From NCBI GenBank assembly GCA_027605045.1, contig JAQFWX010000100.1, forward strand, positions 62,001-126,000: a stretch of DNA of 64,000 nucleotides, read 5' to 3'. The notes under the pieces are model-generated. The model saw only the letters and a program-made list of their open reading frames with translations, had not been told where the DNA came from and did not search any database. A program made the position numbers and the translations under genes. This stretch comes from Phallus indusiatus (Eukaryota > Basidiomycota > Agaricomycetes > Phallales > Phallaceae). Positions 1 through 17,951 of this stretch are shown one piece after another. Positions within the stretch are counted from its first letter, which is position 1, and each line of letters opens with the position of its first letter.

Positions 1-612
1 ATGGTTGAGGTTAGACCCATCGCGCTGGAGCAATCAATGCCAAGTCCGTTTATTTATTCCCAGTCTTTTATCCAATGTGCTGATTTATTCAAGCAGCTTC
101 GGAATTCGATCAGATAATGAAGGAAGAAGTTAAAAGCCCTCAAATTACTAGAGAGCTTTCCCCATGGCCAAGCACCCCATCACGTAAACCAACTCCTCAA
201 AAAGTGGAAAACATCGCATCCCCCCCATAAAATATCGAAGTCGAACTGCGGCCCTTATCGCCGATCTGGTGTTTATCTGCTTTTTATGTTCGCATATCTG
301 TTACCCAAAACCCCAGTTAGTGGGTACGTTTCCGGTTACACATACGGAAGTAAAACTGATTCTTGTGACCGTAGTCAGGTCTCGTCTCGACCACCAACTA
401 TGCTCCAAGGTAATTGGTTTTCCTCTTTTAAGTCTATCAAAGAGGGTTTACATATTTCCACCCCCCTAAATATTTCTTAAATATTTAAATTCCATCATGT
501 ATTCCATGTTTCGTTAGCAATATTATTATATACAATCTAGAATGATATTTATGAAATCTCAAAGTATTATATATATCCACTTGCGACGAATATACTAAAA
601 CAATGAATAAAA
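1..612. other. intergenic, no gene seen
   Basis: This is AT-rich sequence downstream of the ABC transporter's stop codon. The only open frames are short (under 70 codons), overlap each other and resemble nothing known. No tRNA, repeat or clear promoter element was recognised. A gene beginning left of the window could extend its untranslated region here, but that cannot be told from the sequence. Confidence 0.5.
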
Positions 613-7492
<6,880 letters not shown>

Positions 7493-8299
7493 TGCAAAAA
7501 AAAACTCCAGCAAAAACTCTGTTCACTCGTTTGCTTTTTTCCACTCAATCTGAGTTCTGAGTAAAAGAGGATGTGCTAATTCCGAGTCGTGATTCGGTGA
7601 CGAGACCCGGCTAGGCCATTAAAAAAGCACCGAAGACAAAATGGCCGAGAATTCACACACTTATCGCTAATGTCACATGTCACATCAATTTCGGCTTTGA
7701 ATGAAATCGAATCTATTGCGTTTATGACTCAAAAGAACCAGAATTGAATTGACTGACGCGATCGAATTTAACCAAATACCCGACTTCAGATGTATATTTC
7801 AGAGTTGCATGTGGCTTTGAGCCTCGTGCGCGCACATGCTAAACTGGTTCGTGTGAGTGAACGATTTGGACTAATTCGTGCGAACGGTGAAACACCTCCG
7901 AAAGACATTTCAGGAACGAGGCATACACTTTGTCGGGAGAAAATCTTGTTCAAACCGCCCCGTCTTCATTTGGGTTGTATTCTCTGGAGACGATGATTTC
8001 ACGCTTTCAATAAGATAAGATACATATACACAGCTCTTACTCTGACATTGCCTGATATATGTAGTAAAACAACATGTATGGTTATAAATCCTACGCTAAT
8101 GAATGATTGACAACATGCCCCAGAATCCGCACTAGGATGACAACAATCGTACATGAACCTCTTCCTTCTTCTGTTAAAGTATACAGGGAGTGTCCTTGTG
8201 GGAAAGCCAAAGGTATGGTATGTATGATGATAATGATAACAAATGTGTTTGCCAAAAAAAAAAAGAAAGGAGGGGGGGAATGGGGTAGGTGTATATATG
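7493..8299. other. intergenic between ABC transporter and hypothetical gene
   Basis: About 0.8 kb lies upstream of the ABC transporter and downstream of the next minus-strand gene, so it should hold the transporter's promoter. It is AT-rich with an A-run followed by a G-run near 8,253-8,280. I see no coding pattern; the open frame at 7,790-7,996 has no recognisable features. Confidence 0.45.
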
Positions 8300-8899
8300 C
8301 TATATCCGACGTTCCCGTACGATGCGGTAAGGATGCATTCTGACGGAGCTTTTACGTGCGTGAGCCGAAATAGCGGGACCGATAAGAAGTAAAGCTCGTG
8401 CTTCTGATGGTTTACATGGCCGGAAAACCGGTGGTGTGGAATACGATGGTCGTGGTATTGGCGATGTCGTCTTTGGAGAACTAGGGTTCTTGCTTTCTCT
8501 ACGATTGGGAACTATAACGATAGCATTCGCGCTTTCCATGGGGCAAGGAACCAGGAGGAAAGGTTCAGGTGATGCTGATCGAGTTGGGGGAGGAGATGGT
8601 GAAGGCGAAGGAGAATACGAGAGAGAAGGTGCTGAAGATGTCGAGCATGTCGAGACACGCCTCGCGTGTCCGATCTGGATATCTTTCGGGGCGGGGAGCG
8701 GGATGTGGAGAGAAGGAAGGTCATGAACATTAATCTACGAGTACCGGGGTAAGTTGTTACACAATACAACTGAGAAGAAGGAATGACGACATACGGATTT
8801 GGCAGGCGACGACTCGGGGCAGGAATCCTCGACGTCGTCCTCCCGTGACGAGGGATCTCTGATGAATAAATGGCTGATGGAGGGAAGGCTGACTGTCAT
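8300..8899 (-). CDS. hypothetical Ser/Pro-rich protein, two exons
   Basis: I do not recognise this protein. The model joins exon 1 (8795-8899, 35 codons) to exon 2 (8300-8734) across a 60-nt intron with consensus ends (GTATGT...CTCGTAG) that keeps the frame exactly, giving 179 residues. Exon 1 encodes MTVSLPSISHLFIRD and an acidic stretch. Exon 2 has a low-complexity Ser/Pro core (SYSPSPSPSPPPTRSASPEP) and a basic C-terminal block (RALLLIGPAISAHARKSS, then RMHPYRIVRE) that looks like the most structured part. There is no signal peptide, membrane segment or zinc finger. The LPSIS-type N-terminus resembles the start of some fungal transcription regulators, but no DNA-binding domain follows. A disordered nuclear or signalling protein is possible, but this is unproven. 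Confidence 0.6.
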
Positions 8900-9389
8900 G
8901 ACTTGTAGTAGTGATGGGGTTGATAATGCGAGAGGGAAAACGATGATGAGGGGGGGTCAGAGATGGAAGAATAAAGGGGAGAAGTCCACCAGGGAAATAG
9001 CAAGAAAGTATCGGTGATTTTTATGTTTTATGGATGGGGGACCTGCCGGAAAGGAAATAGGGGAGTTGTTGTTAGGTGCGGAATAAACTGGGGGCGGTGG
9101 TGATACAATGCCAGTTGTGTCCCGGATCCAATTTGCGTTGTTTTTTTTATAGCAGAATGTCAATAAAGCGCATTCCCTAGCGAATCATGGTTTGTTCCTC
9201 AGCAGGTTTGTCCATTCTTGGAAATAATAGCCAAAAAGCACAACAATAAGAATACGGCACAACAGCTAGTGTAGACAATTCTCCGGCTCCGTCGCCAGCG
9301 CTTAGCCTCATAGCAGCAGCTTAGCTAACACTCAGCAGACGTAAAACTAGGCGCGCATACCCTCGACTCTCTTTTTGTTCACGCCCGAA

Positions 9390-10006
9390 ATGGAGAGTGG
9401 CACTCAGCCTGCGTCTGCCAGTCTCCTCCCAAAAGTGTCTATTGTGCGTGTCTTTTTATCCATTCATCATTGTCTTATCCAACCCGTGGCCACACTCGCT
9501 TCAGCTCAAAAATGCCTCACCCGACTTGTCGGCAGCTACATATATCATTCGGAACGAGACACATACCCTCGGAAACGCTTTGCGTTGGATGCTAATGAAA
9601 GAGTCGGTCTTTTGTTTCATTTTATTCTTCCTGATGACTAAACGTCCCTAGCCCCGAAGTCGAATTCTGCGGCTACAGGTGCCTAGTCCAGCCCGCCTGA
9701 CATTTTCTTATTCGTACTCACACAAAGGTCTCCTCACGTCTCTTCTTCTCTTTAGTGTCCCTCATCCATCCGAAGAAAACATCCATATCCGGATACAGAT
9801 GTATGGTACGTGACATTTATCCGTTTAATGTATCCCATGCTATTGTTTTGCTCACCTCATTATGTAAACACACAGATGGCAAATCGTCATTGAATGCTCT
9901 CCTAAAGGCCTTGAGTAATCTCGACGACGTATTTGCCGTCATTCATGAAAAGTACAAAGAAGACATAGCCAAGAGACAATACGAGCGCTTTCATGAAGAA
10001 TCTTAG
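9390..10006 (+). CDS. RPC19: RNA polymerase I and III subunit RPC19 (AC19)
   Basis: RPC19 pairs with AC40 in the assembly platform shared by RNA polymerases I and III, the counterpart of RPB11 and of one bacterial alpha subunit. Five exons splice cleanly to 119 residues: 9390-9443, 9505-9602, 9652-9678, 9756-9805 and 9876-10006, a total of 360 nt including stop. The family signature is plain: IIRNETHTLGNALRWMLMKD, then PEVEFCGYSVPHPSE, IHIRIQMYDGKSSLNALLKA, and a helical C-terminus ending FHEES. The third exon is only 27 nt and encodes most of the EFCGYS motif, so gene finders may miss it. The long acidic N-terminal tail of the yeast protein is absent here. Confidence 0.95.
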
Positions 10007-10747
10007 GCCTAATTAGCTACAGCCACACCCGTACCTCAAAACACACCCCGTCCTTTTTTCTCAACCGTTGAGATGGGAAACGCCGTCGGCAAGAGATGAT
10101 ATAACAATAAACTAAAAGCTAGGATCATTCAGAGACAATGACCGAACAACGTATCCTCATTCGATTGTCCCCGACTTCTTGATTCATTATTAGCCCGAAC
10201 GAAAGAGTTGTTGTTGCTATTCAACACGGTACATAAAATTTTATCTGATATAAAAAGCGCTTTATATCACAACCTTTTATCTCCTATTGATTGTCTCGGG
10301 AATCGACAAATAGATGTCATGTACCGGATAATGAATGCCAAATATAATCACGGTGTATGTCATTGAGTCCAAACAAAAGAATGTTTCTTGGCAAAGATCG
10401 TTCGGTCATTTCCAATTTACTACGCGGCTTCTCCGAAACTCCTGCCTTTAATCGTCCATTGTCCTATCAGACAAAAGACCTTTATTATTCGCATTCTGTT
10501 ATTTATAAATAACAAACCTTTGTGGGGGTGAGTCGTCTTGTTATACAATAAAATCCTATCACGCAATTTATACTCGTGATTCTTCCCCGAGGTCCTATCA
10601 ACAATCAAGCTGACTTTATTACCTACTCGAGAAAAGAGAACGACGAACTTCTGAGTACCGGGAATAAGTCTCTTCTCTTAATTTATTTGTATATATGCGT
10701 ATTATACAGGATTATCTTAAATCACACAATCGGTTTGTCCACAGGGT
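10007..10747. other. convergent intergenic region RPC19 / PRI1
   Basis: About 740 bp lies between the 3' ends of two convergent genes. It is AT-rich, with no frame resembling a protein and no tRNA-like fold noticed. It should contain the two transcript ends; I cannot place poly(A) sites with confidence. Confidence 0.45.
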
Positions 10748-12548
10748 TTACCACGACATGTCTTCTGAAGACAAGATTTAGACAACACAATATGAACACA
10801 AACAGATAAATTAAAGAACACACTCGTTTTCCTTTTTTCCAGTCGTTTTTCATTCATCAGAGTAAGGGCAAGACGTTCCATTATATTGACATATGGCTTT
10901 AACGACGTTCTCTCCCAATCTAAAGTATATAATAATTTGAATATCAAAAACGGAAAATCATCTTGGCAAAATGTAATTACCCGAATGATGGGTTTCGCCC
11001 CCGCCAATCTGGTCTAGTTCCTTAATTAATTGTTCTACAGTTGGCACCTTTTCAGGATCGAAATCAAGGACATGATCGGGCTCAATTGGAATACAAACGC
11101 GTCCTGTCTCCCTATTTAAGCACTTGAAACAACAACGTGACGAGACGAGACGACTCACCTGTACTCGGATGAACACAAAAAGGTGCTTTCAGAAGATGGT
11201 TTCGATGTTTGGTTACTTCAGAGTCCAATCGGGGATACATAAATTCCAAAATAATATCTTCCATGGCTGCCGTATACCGGTCCTGGGTAAATTGCCACAC
11301 TTTTAATAATGTTTATGTCTCATTGACAAGCGTGTTGTATAACTACCATTTCCTGGCTCTTTTTATCCTACTCAAAGGAGTCAACTGTGAACAGAATACG
11401 TAACGACTGCGCAATTACCTTTTGTTTTGCAGCCACGATTGCTCTTCTTAAGTCGTCCCATTTCTGTTCTGAAGTGCGATTAAGATCTTCAGCCCAATCT
11501 TCTCGTAATTTCTTTTTCACATCTGTCTGTCAAGTGAGCGAAAAAAAGCAGATACGCGGTGCGAGATGGCGCACACACCTGAATCTGGCAAGTACTCTAA
11601 TATAATTTTCCAGTTATCTTCTTCACCAAATGAATCCTGGTCTTGTAACACCAGCCCATGAAAGGAGGTTTTCAAACGCTGTAGTGCTGCGCTAAGGGAA
11701 TAACCATCAAAACGAAAAATTCCAACAGCCGTCTTCTAAAAACGCACTTGAGAGCGGGGTGAAGTGGTGACACGTTTTTGCCAGATCGTACATTCACTTT
11801 TTTAAGCTGCTCTTTCCCTCCTTTAACAACCTCTAACCAGCCCATAAGGGATTTTCGTTGATCGTCTGTTAAAAGTAATGCTTCCTCGTCCGAAATCCAC
11901 AAGTGAATCCCACGTCGACCAGAGTACACCCAAAGAAGATTCCGATAACCAAATTGATTTCGTAATGCGGAATCGAGAACTTGGACTGCCGCAGCAATAA
12001 ACTTCCAGCAGCGTTTGCAAATTCCTTTACCAGAGCAACACGTGCGGATGGAGTCGTAATCTGTCATATCAATATCGAAGACCAATTCACGCATTGTTGG
12101 TTGGAGCATTCCAGGTCTAAGCGTCTTTTTGTCTTTAGGCTATAACAAAAAAAAACAAATATCACGTTGGAAATAGGTAGTCAATGAGGACAACTGAGTC
12201 GCACCATTGCCGTGTAAACTGCCCCGATTTCGAATCGCGAAGGTAACAGCTTCAAAACTTGTTTCTTAAAATCTTCGGGGTTCATAAACGAGTTATAACG
12301 CAAATAAATATCTCCAGGTAAAGTAAAAGCAAACTCGCGGTGAGTGAACATCTTCGAAGGGGCGTGTTCATGGTTTAACCATTGGAAAACCGTTTTGAAG
12401 GGATAGAGCCGTTCGTAGAACACTTTCATAACGTCTGCCGAAGGTGGCTCCACGTCTTGCATTTGAATTCTTTTATTATGTAGCTCAGCTGAAATCATTC
12501 ATTCAGTCAATGTGGCAAAACTTACGCGTTGTCGTTGTTTGAAGTCAT
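10748..12548 (-). CDS. PRI1: DNA primase small (catalytic) subunit PRI1
   Basis: PRI1 makes the RNA primers in the DNA polymerase alpha-primase complex. I see FTLPGDIYLRYNSF, GAVYTAM, the catalytic acidic motif ELVFDIDMTDYD, the zinc-binding Cys cluster CCSGKGICKRCW, SGRRGIHLWISDEEA, RLDSEVTKHRNHLLKAPFCV with HPSTG (nucleotide binding), and the late segment PTVEQLIKELDQI followed by DWERTSLKPYV. The start at 12548 (MTSNNDNA) uses a very short 37-nt intron before ELHNKRIQ; an alternative ATG sits inside that intron at 12498. At the 3' end I splice at 10765-10823 (GTGTGT...CTTCAG), giving the ending RKTKDMSW. Without that splice the frame runs on to 10717 with an unlikely Cys-rich tail. The gene carries several short introns. 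Function is certain; both ends need transcript support. Confidence 0.93.
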
Positions 12549-12906
12549 AGTGAGATCGAAAAACACGTAGTGTCACAGATGTCACACTGGCGTCGATAAG
12601 ATCTATCAGATCGCCTAAGCATGATTGAGGCAGTATGACGGTGTTGCTCATACCCGACTAACTTCAGACTGATTTAAGGACTGTACTAAAACTGAAAAGA
12701 CACACTACGACCCAAAATGACTTCTAGGGAATTTAGAATAAACGCAGAACGGCTGCTCTGGAATCTGAAGACTCTAGAGGCATTGCATAGAACTCGACTG
12801 AAGGCAAACGTTGGCGACCAAATAGGCAAAAAAAATCCGACGGTGGACAATGTGAAGTCCAAAGTGCGTGCTATATACTAAAAGCGCAGGTTGGGAAACA
12901 AAAAAA

Positions 12907-13001
12907 CGACAACAGCAGGATTTGAACCTGCGCCCTCAGAGAGGATCAGATGCTTTGATTGAGGTTCAAGTCTGACACCTTAACCACTCGGTCATGTTGC
13001 C
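12907..13001 (-). tRNA. tRNA-Ser (anticodon UGA) with 13-nt intron
   Basis: Read on the minus strand this folds as a type II tRNA. The acceptor stem is GGCAACA/TGTTGTC, the D-stem ACC/GGT with loop GAGTGGTTAA, and the anticodon stem TCAGA/TCTGA. A long variable arm (CCTC/GAGG) and T-arm GCAGG-TTCAAAT-CCTGC follow. Discriminator base 73 is G, as expected for tRNA-Ser. The anticodon TGA lies at 12966-12968. Twenty bases separate the anticodon stem halves, which fits a 7-base loop plus a 13-base intron after position 37 (12952-12964). It lies between PRI1 and the Nup96 gene, both also on the minus strand. Confidence 0.95.
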
Positions 13002-13163
13002 CCGTCGAGTTTTGCCAAAATTAACACATAAGGATGTTAGCGACTATCTCTCTCTGAAAGGTATGTTTTGGCGAAAGTCTTAATTATTGGGACCCTTGCT
13101 TGCTTCAAATTATATACATAACAATAACAACAAGAACAACTGATTAATATACAATGTAGTATT

Positions 13164-16100
13164 TTACGCCGCCAACGCCCGAAGAAAACGTGTATACATA
13201 GTGTTATGGATATGTTGGAGACGATCGGCTTCATTAACAAGCTCAGACTCGAAATCAATTTGCTAAAAAAAAATAACCAGATCAGATCGAAAACGGCATA
13301 TGATAATTTAAAATACCGACTTCATTTGTATTTTCTTGAATGCTATCAAAACTTGACAACAGTTTGCTCAACATTTCCGAAAGGACAGCTTGATGTCGTG
13401 GATCAGTGCGGTCCCGTAAAGCATCTGGAAGCATGCGAATGAGCTGGGGTATGAGGTTTTTAACTCTGTTGAGCTCGGCTGCTTCGACTACGTCATGAAC
13501 AGCATTTCCTTGCACTGAAGCAATGAGCATAGGCAGTCGTTCCATAACATCCGCATAATCCAAAAATAGCTATCAACATTCAAGTCAGTCCAATAACTCG
13601 AGGGCTATTTCGTCAATTTAAAACACAGACCTTGCCCCTGAAGGACCAACCATCTACAGCTTGAGGATCGAACGGACGGAATAGAGCTCGAATAAGTGCC
13701 ATATCGCCTTTGATAACAGCTTCAGGTCCTAACTCATACATAGCTATATCATGAGCTATCTTCTGCTCATCCGCTTTAAGAAAATGTTCGTATGCATCAA
13801 ACACCCGGCCCTCATATTGTGCCAAACAGCCCTAATCACGACAAATTAGACAGTGCTTGGTTAGTCACAAAACACAACCCACCAATGCATATTCAATCCA
13901 GGTGCTGGGTATACTCATCGATTGTAAACCCACGATCTGCCAATCTTCAAGTTCATGAGCCCGCCTGCAAAGTAAGTCCTGTATAGCTTTCTTTCGGCTG
14001 TACATCGTATTAGCATGTTAAGTATGAGTTTTTTTTTTTTTAGCTCACGGCTTACCCATTGGGCCCCTCAAGATGTAACAAAACGAAGACGGCCTTTTGT
14101 AATTGTCCTAATGTTTCCAGCTGAGCGGCATATGCACAAGTCACATTATCCGCAATATTACTGTGGCCCTCGACTTCCGAGTCTTCTGAAATAGTCTCGT
14201 CATCCGGGTTCTGTCGATCAGAAAAGTCCTTGAGACGCATCGCACGGGAAAGAAGAATATACAAGTGCCAAGTTATCCGATAGTCCAGACGCGAGGATGA
14301 AAAGGCTCGTGGATATATGGCTCGCTCGAGGGGAATCTGTCCCGCCGCTAAACGGAGCAGCTCAAACGAGCCATCTGCCTCATCTAATGCCACGGTTTGG
14401 GAATCAAGACCCGCTACAGAGCTTGATGGCGCCTTTTTCAGAGCATTGGCTCTTTGATACGGGAGCACAGGGAACGGAGTTTCATCTTGGCCTATATTTT
14501 TCTCGAAACGTTCGAGGGCGCCTTCGAACCCTTCCATATATTCACTGCCAGGTCCGTACCATAACATCAGCCCAAAAGCCCGTTTCCAGTCTAACCCAGT
14601 GACAACATTGATCTCGCTGACGCGAGAGGTATTGTTACTATTCCGTGGTGGTCTCCACAAAGACGTTGTACCGGCCAACACCGCCATACATTTGCGATAG
14701 CTCTCATGAATGAGTTTATCAACGCTTTCATTTGACCAAATGGCAAGCTGATTCTCGACGTCACTGCGAAATTCCGCGTCTCCTCCCGCTTGCGAAATCA
14801 GCATTGCCAGATGAACGTCTCCTTCAGCCGCTGCCGCATCAGTTGCTTCTTCAATCTGACGACCAGTCAACCTAATGAAGGCTCTCTCCGCTGCGGTCGA
14901 GCCTGATTTCTCACGAAGAGCAGTTGTGACAGTAGGCGCGACCGTATTTGCTAACCAGTCTGCCAATGCAGTGCGCCGTTGGAGTGCGATCAGGCGTTGT
15001 TTTGTTAGGGAAGGGACGGAGGAAAGTACATGGCTGACAGGGTCAAACAATGCAACACCCTGCCGCCATATTTGGGCTTCATGAGAGTGTTCGTTATCGG
15101 GTAGTAAGGACGAGAAAAGAGAGAATGTAAGACTCCGATCGGGAAACGCGATGGGAGTTCCTTCATCGTTCAACTCTATCATCGAATGACTTATTTGAGT
15201 CTCCAGAAGTTGGGAAGCGCGAGATTTTTCGGTTTCCTGCGAGAGAGAAGTCCTATGAATACATAAACATAGTGTTTAGAAGCAGGCGACTTACTTCATC
15301 ACCAGCTATTACAGCGATATGTTGTATGTGTACAGTGGAACTAGACGTAGACCGGGATTTCAATAAAGGTTAGGATGATCTTGAATGGACATACCTTGAA
15401 GTTGCACCAACTCGTGCTAACATTCCACCAGGCCCCCAGCTGACACGCGTAGACCGACCTAACGCCAGCCCGGCATCTACATATGCGCCTTCCATACCAG
15501 CCGTAACAGACTCTACATCTTGCATTCGAACTATTTTCCGACTAGGAAGATACGGTTCAGGATCCATCGATTTGTCAAATGTCGTGCGCTAAAGAGGGCA
15601 AAATTCAATAATCATGGCATTAAGAAACCAGCGACAAAAAATACATTCCTCCAGTCGATCCATACGAAATCCTTCCCCTTCTGAGCTACGACTGTGTTTC
15701 CGTAAAAGCTTCGATGATGCGCTGAATAACTTTTCCATGTGCTCCCGAGGTTCCAGTCCAGACATTTTCATCCCTGATGGTTTTAGCTTTAGTTTTTTCA
15801 CCGACGACTTGTTGGCAGGAGTATCAGTCTTGATATTTTTTTCGTGTTCCTGTGCTTCTGTTGCTCTGAAAAGCGACGCCTGCATGACATGCACTCGATA
15901 AGGCTCCAATCCAAGTTGTTCAGGCCATGAGGGTGGGGGTGCACTGGTCCTGCGTCGCTGATATTCTTCTTCTTCGTCATAGTCGTTATAGTCATAATCT
16001 AATTCATCTTCAGTCGTTTCTCCAGAGACAGCACGGACAGGCTGCTTTGGTTCCGAGCGATCGGTCGCGACATGCCTCGAGTGTCCTTCAGTCTGGAACT

Positions 16101-16389
16101 TGGTTGTGGCACTTTTATCTTCAGAGGCGGCATTGAATACAGGTTTAGGAGGTTTCGCAGACTCCGGCGTAGAGACGTTGTTCGCGTTTATACGAGTGTC
16201 CCAGGCTTTAACAGCTGCCCCACTGCGACTGCTGAGGTCAGTCTGAGGATCCTGGGAATTCGTTGCACGCGCTTTTCCTTTATTTGACGTAGACGAGGTG
16301 AAACTACCCTTTACTTCGTTCGTTTTTGAAGCAGCTTGATTGGGAAGAGCCTCGTCGTCACTATCTTCCGTCAATCCAAAGCGTGCCAT
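13164..16389 (-). CDS. nucleoporin Nup96 / Nup145C-type, stand-alone
   Basis: This is a structural scaffold protein of the Y-complex (Nup84/Nup107 complex) of the nuclear pore. The protein starts MARFGLTEDSDDEALP and passes through a charged disordered region. It then has an acidic block (about 15,960-16,010) leading into WPEQLGLEPYRVHVMQASLF, the conserved entry to Nup96. The long exon at 14,052-15,182 carries the alpha-solenoid with LTGRQIEEATDAAAAEGDVH and GLDWKRAFGLMLWYGPGSEY, hallmarks of the Nup96 domain. The last exon ends LVNEADRLQHIHNTMYTRFL then RALAA-stop at 13164, after an intron with a poly-T tract and acceptor TTTAG (donor GTCGGT, less usual). No Nup98 GLFG repeats or autoproteolytic HFS site are seen upstream, so it is encoded separately. 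It is divergent from FMT1. Confidence 0.88.
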
Positions 16390-16836
16390 GCTGAGAGCTT
16401 TAGGCCAGTGGTGTCTGCAGTAATTGTGACAAGGATGTGACCTAAAGACACCTTGTTCTCACGCGCGCCAGGACTCTGCTGAGTCCACATTCCATTCAAA
16501 ATCGAATCTAGTATCTACTGTGCACTGATTTTTTCACTTTGAGAATTACGTGCTGCTGTTTGTGGTAATATTACTGTAAATCCCCGTGAAGGGATGATTT
16601 GACACTGTTCTCTGCAGATGCAGTTGGTATTAATTGACTCTTGTGCATGCGCATAGATGTGCCTTTCTCTTTTTTTCATCACCAGCATAAATAATAAAGA
16701 TGTTTCTTAGGTGGCACATTATCTAAATATTGGGGATAGCCCTAGATTCATTCAATAGTGAGACCTTTATCGAGCCCCAGGGATGTTCCTCAACCGGTAT
16801 TGAAATTGATTGTGTCACGCTCGCGCGTCAGTGAGT
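16390..16836. other. remaining Nup96 upstream region
   Basis: About 450 bp lies between the Nup96 start and the left target duplication of the transposon. Before the insertion this was probably the whole shared promoter region between divergent Nup96 and FMT1. No coding pattern was seen. Confidence 0.5.
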
Positions 16837-16845
16837 AAAAAATCG
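16837..16845. repeat. left 9-bp target site duplication
   Basis: The sequence AAAAAATCG lies immediately before the left terminal inverted repeat and is repeated exactly just after the right one (18563-18571). The perfect match suggests a relatively recent insertion. The A-run makes the exact boundary uncertain by a base. Confidence 0.78.
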
Positions 16846-16888
16846 GGGCTATGGGAATTTGCCGCGCAGCCTCCCGCGCTCACGCGGC
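16846..16888 (+). repeat. left terminal inverted repeat
   Basis: This 43-bp end begins GGGCTATGGGAATTTGCCGC and finishes in ACGCGGC. It pairs with the reverse complement of 18520-18562 with six mismatches. Weaker similarity may continue inward with small gaps. Confidence 0.8.
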
Positions 16889-17173
16889 CCATTACTGCGC
16901 CAACCAAAAACTCTCACATTTTTGTTTAAAAGTATAATAAAGTATAACAAACGAGTTACAAGCTAGAGATTAAGAGTTTATGATTTATGTGTGATGAATT
17001 TATTTTGCACTAATATCTAGTTTCATTCTTAACGTTGAAGGTGCTGACTGAGGCCAACTTTGCTGCAGCAGTCTAGCAGAACCATGATTTTCAAGTTTTC
17101 GAGCTGTTCAGAGGATGAGTCCTATATTTTTTAAAGTACTAATATTGGAGTAATCCCAAAATTCTTCTTCAAA

Positions 17174-17283
17174 GAATTGCTGCAGTAATTTTCTGCCCCC
17201 AGTGAATTGATGCAGTAATCTTCTGCTCTCGGTGAATTGCTGCGGTAATCTTCTGCCCTCGGCAAATTGCTGCGGTAATCTTC
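17174..17283. repeat. 30-bp tandem repeat, about 3.7 units
   Basis: Units start at 17174, 17204, 17234 and 17264. Each has the form GAATTGMTGCRGTAATYTTC followed by TGC and a C-rich ending such as CCTCGG, with a few substitutions. The same motif forms the arms of the hairpins at 17622-17905, so the array and hairpins share an origin within the transposon. Confidence 0.85.
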
Positions 17284-17594
17284 AGGCTATGGGAATTTAC
17301 CGCGCGAGCTGCTGCGCTGGTGAACTTTTGAAGTAAAAGAAAACTAGAATTTGTATATAGCACTGCTCGAAAAATATGGCTCTTTATATACATATTAAAA
17401 GGAATTTCAAGTTGCTGGCTACCAGTATTTTAGTAAGATAGAGATAGCACATTATTGCTATCATGATGAATATTTTTCATTGCAGGCAAAATATTATGCG
17501 CACAATATATATACACAAGATATACAAAATTTTCTCTTTTCTAATTAACGGTGTTTACACAACACTACTACAACAATTCAATATCGAACATTAG

Positions 17595-17951
17595 TTCAAG
17601 CTTGAAAGTGCTCTCAGAAAGTTGCCACGGTAATCTCCCTCGGAGAATTGCTGCGTTAAAGTACAGGAATTTACTGCAGCAATTTTCCGAGGGAGATTAC
17701 CGCGGCAATTCTCCGAAACGAAAAATTCTGCATGTTCCCACTTTATTACATATTGTGCATACATGTGCAATAAATGTTTACAGCTGGTATGGTGTCTATT
17801 CAATGTTAAAAGCGCCATTGCTCGCTCTACTGCAGCAATATGTTAATCTTTCGTTTCGGAGAATTGCTGCGTTAAAGTACAGGAATTTAACGCAACAATT
17901 TTCCGAGGGAGATTACAGCGGCAACTTTCTGAGAGCACATTCAAACTTGAA
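17595..17951. repeat. nested inverted repeats / hairpins inside the transposon
   Basis: Three layers are visible. An outer inverted pair (about 17595-17660 and 17886-17951) shares the blocks GTGCTCTCAGAAAGTTGCC and TAATCTCCCTCGG. The left arm is itself half of a palindrome at 17622-17708, with about 39-bp arms starting TTGCC(A/G)CGGTAATCTC. The right side contains a second palindrome at 17857-17905. The middle (about 17,720-17,850) is unrelated AT-rich sequence. Cruciform or double-stranded RNA formation is possible. Confidence 0.85.

Noticed and set aside
7790..7996. A 68-codon plus-strand frame upstream of the ABC transporter
   Set aside because: It has no domain, signal peptide or matching neighbouring exon; likely chance in a promoter region.
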